Positions 60,919-64,000 of a stretch of DNA of 64,000 nucleotides are shown here, piece after piece (position 1 is the stretch's first letter; each line of letters starts with the position of its first letter). The notes under the pieces were generated by a model. The model saw only the letters and a program-made list of their open reading frames with translations, had not been told where the DNA came from and did no database searches. The stretch comes from Bog-756 sp963699345. GTDB lineage: Bacteria; Actinomycetota; Acidimicrobiia; Acidimicrobiales; RAAP-2. The translations under genes and the position numbers were made by a program. Location: the NCBI GenBank assembly GCA_963699345.1, contig CAVOTL010000003.1, positions 310,001 to 374,000 of the forward strand, written 5' to 3'.

Positions 60919-63579
60919 CTACGTCCACCGCTCCAACTCCTCCTCGAGCAGACGCTGGCTGTGAAGGGCCACCCTGGCCAGTCGGTCGGTGGCCGGATCT
61001 GCGGCGTACAGGCGCTCCCAGTGGGTCAGGGCGTCGGCAGCCGTCGCACCGTCGGGGACGAGTCGCAACCAATCGAAGATTGGTGACGTCCCGAACGCCT
61101 GCGTGTTGGCGACGATCTCCTGCGACCGGTCGAGGTCGCCGTCCAGGTGCGCCAGATAGGCGAATCCCTGGAGCACGTCCGAGCAGATGGACAGTCGTCG
61201 GGCCACCATCTCGGCGATGGACGTGGCCAGCGAGCGTGCCGTGTCCCGTGGAGAATCGGTGTGCCCCATCACCGCATGAGCGGTGACGATGTTCACGTGC
61301 CCCCACTGCGATCCCGCCGGAACCTCCCTGAACAGCTCCACCGCCCGTGCGGCCCGGTCGACCTGACCCGACGCGAGCAGCGCCCATGCCCGGTGCGCCT
61401 CGATGAGGTGGACGTATCCATAGTTCGAGTCCATCGTCAACGCTTCGTCTCCGAGTTCCACAGCCGCATCGAACTCGAGCATCGAGCAGTGCCCGGCCAT
61501 GGCCCACACCTGCGTCGCAATGACCTCCTCGGGGTATCGCGCGAGCATCCGGCGCCGGGCTTCTGCGTAGAGCGCAATGGCCTCAGCCATTGCACCGCCG
61601 ACGTAGGCGACACTGCCCTGGACCTGAAGAGCGAACCAGTCGAATGCACCGCCGTGGTCCCGGGCGATCGCCAGTGCCCGCTCCGCGCACGCCAGGGCGC
61701 CGACGGGGTCACCCTGACTCGTGAGCGCGAACGAGAGGATCGTCTGGACGAAGCCATCCGCTGCCGGGTCCAGGTCGACGTCCCGACGGAGGACGTCGAT
61801 GGCCAGTTGGATCTCGCCCCGGGCCGCGGCTGCCTCCAGGCCCATGGCGGCCATCTGCACGGCGATGGCGACCTGTTCGCGCTCGAGAGCCCACGTGATG
61901 GCCGAGCGGAAGTTCTCGTACTCCCGGTCCGAACGATTCACGTGATCCAGCGTGCTCCAGCGCAGTACCGGATCGGTCCGCCTGTCGAGGGCGTCGTTGG
62001 CGAAGTGCGCAAGGTGCCGGTCCCTCGTCTCCACCGCGCCACCGGAGTCGACCAGACGAGCCAGGGCGAACAGACGGATGGTCTCGAGCAGGCGGTGGCG
62101 GACCTCGCCGGAGGCGCCGCGGGTCACGTCGGCGAGCGACTTCGCCGTCAGGGCGTCGATGAGCGTGCGGGAGTTGAGCTCGGACAACTGGGCCACGACC
62201 GTGACGTCGGGAGCCGCGAACCCGCCCTGGAAGACGGACAGCGTCATGAGCAGGTCCTGCTCCTCCTCGGACAGCAGGTCATAGGACCACTGCACGGCCC
62301 CTTCGAGTGTGGCCTGGCGCTGCCGGGACCGGCGCGAACCCCCGGACAGGAGGCTGAAGCGGTCGTCGAGCAGGTGGAGGACCTCGGTGACCGACATGCT
62401 GCGTGTGCGGGCTGCGGCCAACTCGATGGCCAGCGGGATCCCGTCGAGGCGCTCCACGATGTCGCGGACGGCCTCGGTGGTCCGGGCGTCGTCGGGAAGC
62501 TGTGCCCCCGCGGCCTCGGCCCGATCGACGAAGAGCCGGACCGCCGCCGCGTCCCGTCCCGTCGCCAGCGACGGGACCTTCCAGGTGAACTCCCCGTCCA
62601 CCTCGAGGGCCTCGCGGCTGGTGGTCACGATCCGCAAGTCCGGGCACTCCTCGAGCAGCCGGTCGATCACGTCGGCCACGTCATCGATCACGTGCTCGCA
62701 GTTGTCGACGACGAGCAGGGCGACCCGGGGAGACAGATAGGTGACGAGCTGGTCGATCGGGTCCGTGCCGGCATCCACGGACAGGCGCAGCGCGGAGGCG
62801 AACGCACCCGGCAGCGCCGCCGCGTCAGCGATGGTTGACAGGTCGACGAACCAGATGCCCTGGGGATGGGACGGGATCTCCCGGTAGGCCGTCTCGATGG
62901 CCAAGCGGGTCTTGCCGCAGCCACCCACTCCGGTGAGGGTGACCAGTCGGTGGGCGCCAACGAGCTTGCGGATGTGCTCCACCGACTCATCGCGGCCGAT
63001 CAGGGAGGTGCGGGGCGACGGGAGCGAGACGATGCCGGTCCCTGCGCTCCAAAGCGGTGGGAAACCGTGGTCGCCGAGCTGGCTCAGGTGGACGGGTGCC
63101 TCGATGTCCCGGAGCAGGTGGGTCCCGAGGTCGGTGACGACGACCCCAGCAGCATCGCGGACACCGTCGGTCAGGAGGGTCTGGCCACCATGGGCCACGG
63201 CCATCACCCGTGCCGCCTGATTGACCGTCGGACCGAAGTAGTTGGCGTCGCGTTCCTCGGCCTCGCCCAGGTGGATTCCGATTCGAACCGAAAGTGCCGG
63301 ACAGGATCCCCAGTCGACGTGGGCGAGTGCGGCCTGGATGGCCTCGGCGCACTCGACCGCCTCGCTCGCCCGGGCGAAGGCGACGGCGAACGAGTCCCCC
63401 GCGGTGGAGAAGACATGTCCGTCGTACCTGGCGATGGTGTCGTTGAAGATCTGGTCGTGGATCCGCAACGACCCGGACATCGCTTCAGGGTCGGCCGCCC
63501 ACTGACGGGTGGACCCGACCACGTCTGAGAAGAGGAAGGTGACGGTTCCCGAGGGGATCCGGAGTTGCTCGCCAGGCAC
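60919..63579 (-). CDS. adenylate/guanylate cyclase-domain STAND ATPase with TPR-like repeats
   Basis: An 886-residue signalling protein. Residues 10-170 are a class III cyclase domain: TFLFSDVVGSTRQW (metal Asp19), STAGDSFAVAF (Asp62) and NYFGPTVNQAARVM. Residues about 215-540 are an NB-ARC/AAA-like ATPase (VTLTGVGGCGKTRLA, ALLVVDNCEHV, IVTTSREALEV, GIPLAIELAAAR). The remainder is helical, TPR-like. This layout is common in actinobacteria (often with LuxR helices, absent here). It may make cAMP under control of the ATPase switch, or the cyclase may be sensory. The GTG at 63579 follows a TAGGTT box by 6 nt. Confidence 0.85.
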   Translation of the reverse strand: MPGEQLRIPSGTVTFLFSDVVGSTRQWAADPEAMSGSLRIHDQIFNDTIARYDGHVFSTAGDSFAVAFARASEAVECAEAIQAALAHVDWGSCPALSVRIGIHLGEAEERDANYFGPTVNQAARVMAVAHGGQTLLTDGVRDAAGVVVTDLGTHLLRDIEAPVHLSQLGDHGFPPLWSAGTGIVSLPSPRTSLIGRDESVEHIRKLVGAHRLVTLTGVGGCGKTRLAIETAYREIPSHPQGIWFVDLSTIADAAALPGAFASALRLSVDAGTDPIDQLVTYLSPRVALLVVDNCEHVIDDVADVIDRLLEECPDLRIVTTSREALEVDGEFTWKVPSLATGRDAAAVRLFVDRAEAAGAQLPDDARTTEAVRDIVERLDGIPLAIELAAARTRSMSVTEVLHLLDDRFSLLSGGSRRSRQRQATLEGAVQWSYDLLSEEEQDLLMTLSVFQGGFAAPDVTVVAQLSELNSRTLIDALTAKSLADVTRGASGEVRHRLLETIRLFALARLVDSGGAVETRDRHLAHFANDALDRRTDPVLRWSTLDHVNRSDREYENFRSAITWALEREQVAIAVQMAAMGLEAAAARGEIQLAIDVLRRDVDLDPAADGFVQTILSFALTSQGDPVGALACAERALAIARDHGGAFDWFALQVQGSVAYVGGAMAEAIALYAEARRRMLARYPEEVIATQVWAMAGHCSMLEFDAAVELGDEALTMDSNYGYVHLIEAHRAWALLASGQVDRAARAVELFREVPAGSQWGHVNIVTAHAVMGHTDSPRDTARSLATSIAEMVARRLSICSDVLQGFAYLAHLDGDLDRSQEIVANTQAFGTSPIFDWLRLVPDGATAADALTHWERLYAADPATDRLARVALHSQRLLEEELERWT

Positions 63580-63585
63580 GCCGAC

Positions 63586-63591
63586 AACCTA
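63586..63591 (-). promoter_or_regulatory. -10 box TAGGTT of a leaderless promoter (cyclase/ATPase)
   Basis: TAGGTT ends 6 nt before the GTG at 63579. Confidence 0.5.
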
Positions 63592-63618
63592 GCGGAGGCG
63601 GAACTGGTCGCTCAGGGT

Positions 63619-63760
63619 ATGGCATATGTGCCGTTCCGGGGCAGGCTCACAGGGGTCCAACCCGTTCGACCCGAAACGGGTCCAGATGTGGGCACGTTGG
63701 GATGGCGTCATGGAACGACTTCCGGGACACATGATCGTGATCGGCTACGACGACGAGTGA
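63619..63760 (+). pseudogene. very small hypothetical protein, frame interrupted once
   Basis: ATG 63619 gives MAYVPFRGRLTG; the next frame continues SNPFDPKRVQMWARWDGVME and RLPGHMIVIGYDDE to the stop at 63760. Removing one G from the run near 63653-63657 makes a 46-residue protein. It is divergent from the cyclase gene. Supported only by protein-like composition. Confidence 0.3.
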
Positions 63761-63792
63761 TCGGCTGCGCCTTACCTACGCTGATGTGTCCG

Positions 63793-63993
63793 TCATTGGT
63801 CCCGAGCAGCAAGGTCTACGTAGCACTTGCCCCCGTCCGTGGTGCTGACGAGTTTCAGGAGTCGGGCCGAGGGCAAGTCAATGTTGAAACCGTGGGGTGG
63901 AGTGAGAGAATGGCCGACGGTTCCTGGTTTCGCCAGGCGAGCCTGCCGTGCCCATTCACGATGGTCGGCGTCCCATGGTCGGAGGAGCGCCAT
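63793..63993 (-). CDS. small hypothetical protein
   Basis: A 66-residue protein, MALLRPWDADHREWARQARL and so on, ending GGKCYVDLAARDQ. The composition is balanced and protein-like, but no family is recognised. The ATG at 63993 is 7 bp from the window edge, so its promoter, and possibly a longer N-terminus, cannot be judged. It is convergent with the small frame ending at 63760. Confidence 0.4.
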   Translation of the reverse strand: MALLRPWDADHREWARQARLAKPGTVGHSLTPPHGFNIDLPSARLLKLVSTTDGGKCYVDLAARDQ

Positions 63994-64000
63994 AAGGTGG

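Noticed and set aside
61147..62838. Plus-strand frame inside the cyclase/ATPase gene
   Set aside because: Antisense shadow; the minus strand carries cyclase and Walker motifs in one intact frame.
1..64000. tRNA and rRNA genes
   Set aside because: I looked for T-loop patterns such as GTTCGAATC with matching acceptor stems and for rRNA conserved segments and found none; a covariance search would be decisive.

Overview
The window is very GC-rich, dense DNA from an actinobacterium, most probably the class Acidimicrobiia (moderate confidence). Three secreted proteins carry 42-residue GYWLVASDGG-type repeats that I associate with Acidimicrobiia. Other actinobacterial marks are an NDMA-type alcohol dehydrogenase, an F420-type LLM oxidoreductase, DUF3089 and DUF2510 proteins, many TetR/MarR regulators, and at least ten start codons placed exactly 6 nt after a TANNNT -10 box, as expected for leaderless mRNAs. 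No rRNA, tRNA or CRISPR array was seen.

Layout. 0-9.8 kb: edge of an rRNA/tRNA 2'-O-methyltransferase, an amidohydrolase, a nitroreductase, a MarR/MFS efflux pair, a second MarR gene with a perfect operator, a DUF3089 lipoprotein coupled to a duplicated-HTH protein, and repeat protein 1. 9.9-17.5 kb: a sulfonate operon (binding protein, permease, ATPase, TauD-like dioxygenase) from one promoter, then alcohol dehydrogenase, LLM oxidoreductase and a sugar transporter. 17.7-28 kb: YjbR-type protein, PP2C/GAF phosphatase, alpha/beta hydrolase, ArsR regulator, a large sulfatase, an MFS/TetR pair, an SDR and a VOC protein. 28-40.6 kb: an Lhr helicase, an ABC exporter with its TetR, a TIG-domain membrane protein, a TetR/hydrolase pair sharing an operator, and an epimerase with a MerR regulator. 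40.6-51.5 kb: a rifamycin phosphotransferase behind a rifamycin-associated element, signal peptidase I, a TetR/membrane-protein pair, repeat protein 2, a regulator plus DrrAB-like exporter, and a copper monooxygenase. 51.9-64 kb: the accessory end, with repeat protein 3 next to a DDE transposase, 1.3 kb of non-coding DNA holding a 142-bp tandem hairpin repeat, a large serine recombinase in two frames, several small unknown proteins and a cyclase/STAND ATPase.

How the genes fit together. The TauD/Ssu operon and the sulfatase point to organosulfur scavenging. Four exporters each sit with a regulator, and rph adds inducible rifamycin resistance, so xenobiotic defence is a theme. The recombinase, palindromes, tandem repeat and transposase form a likely mobile module.

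Caveat. At least eight recognisable genes, and several small ones, read through only if a single base is removed (15 places) or added (one place), often in G/C runs. Consensus errors are the simplest explanation, so entries typed pseudogene here should be read as 'frame interrupted in this sequence', not as proven dead genes.
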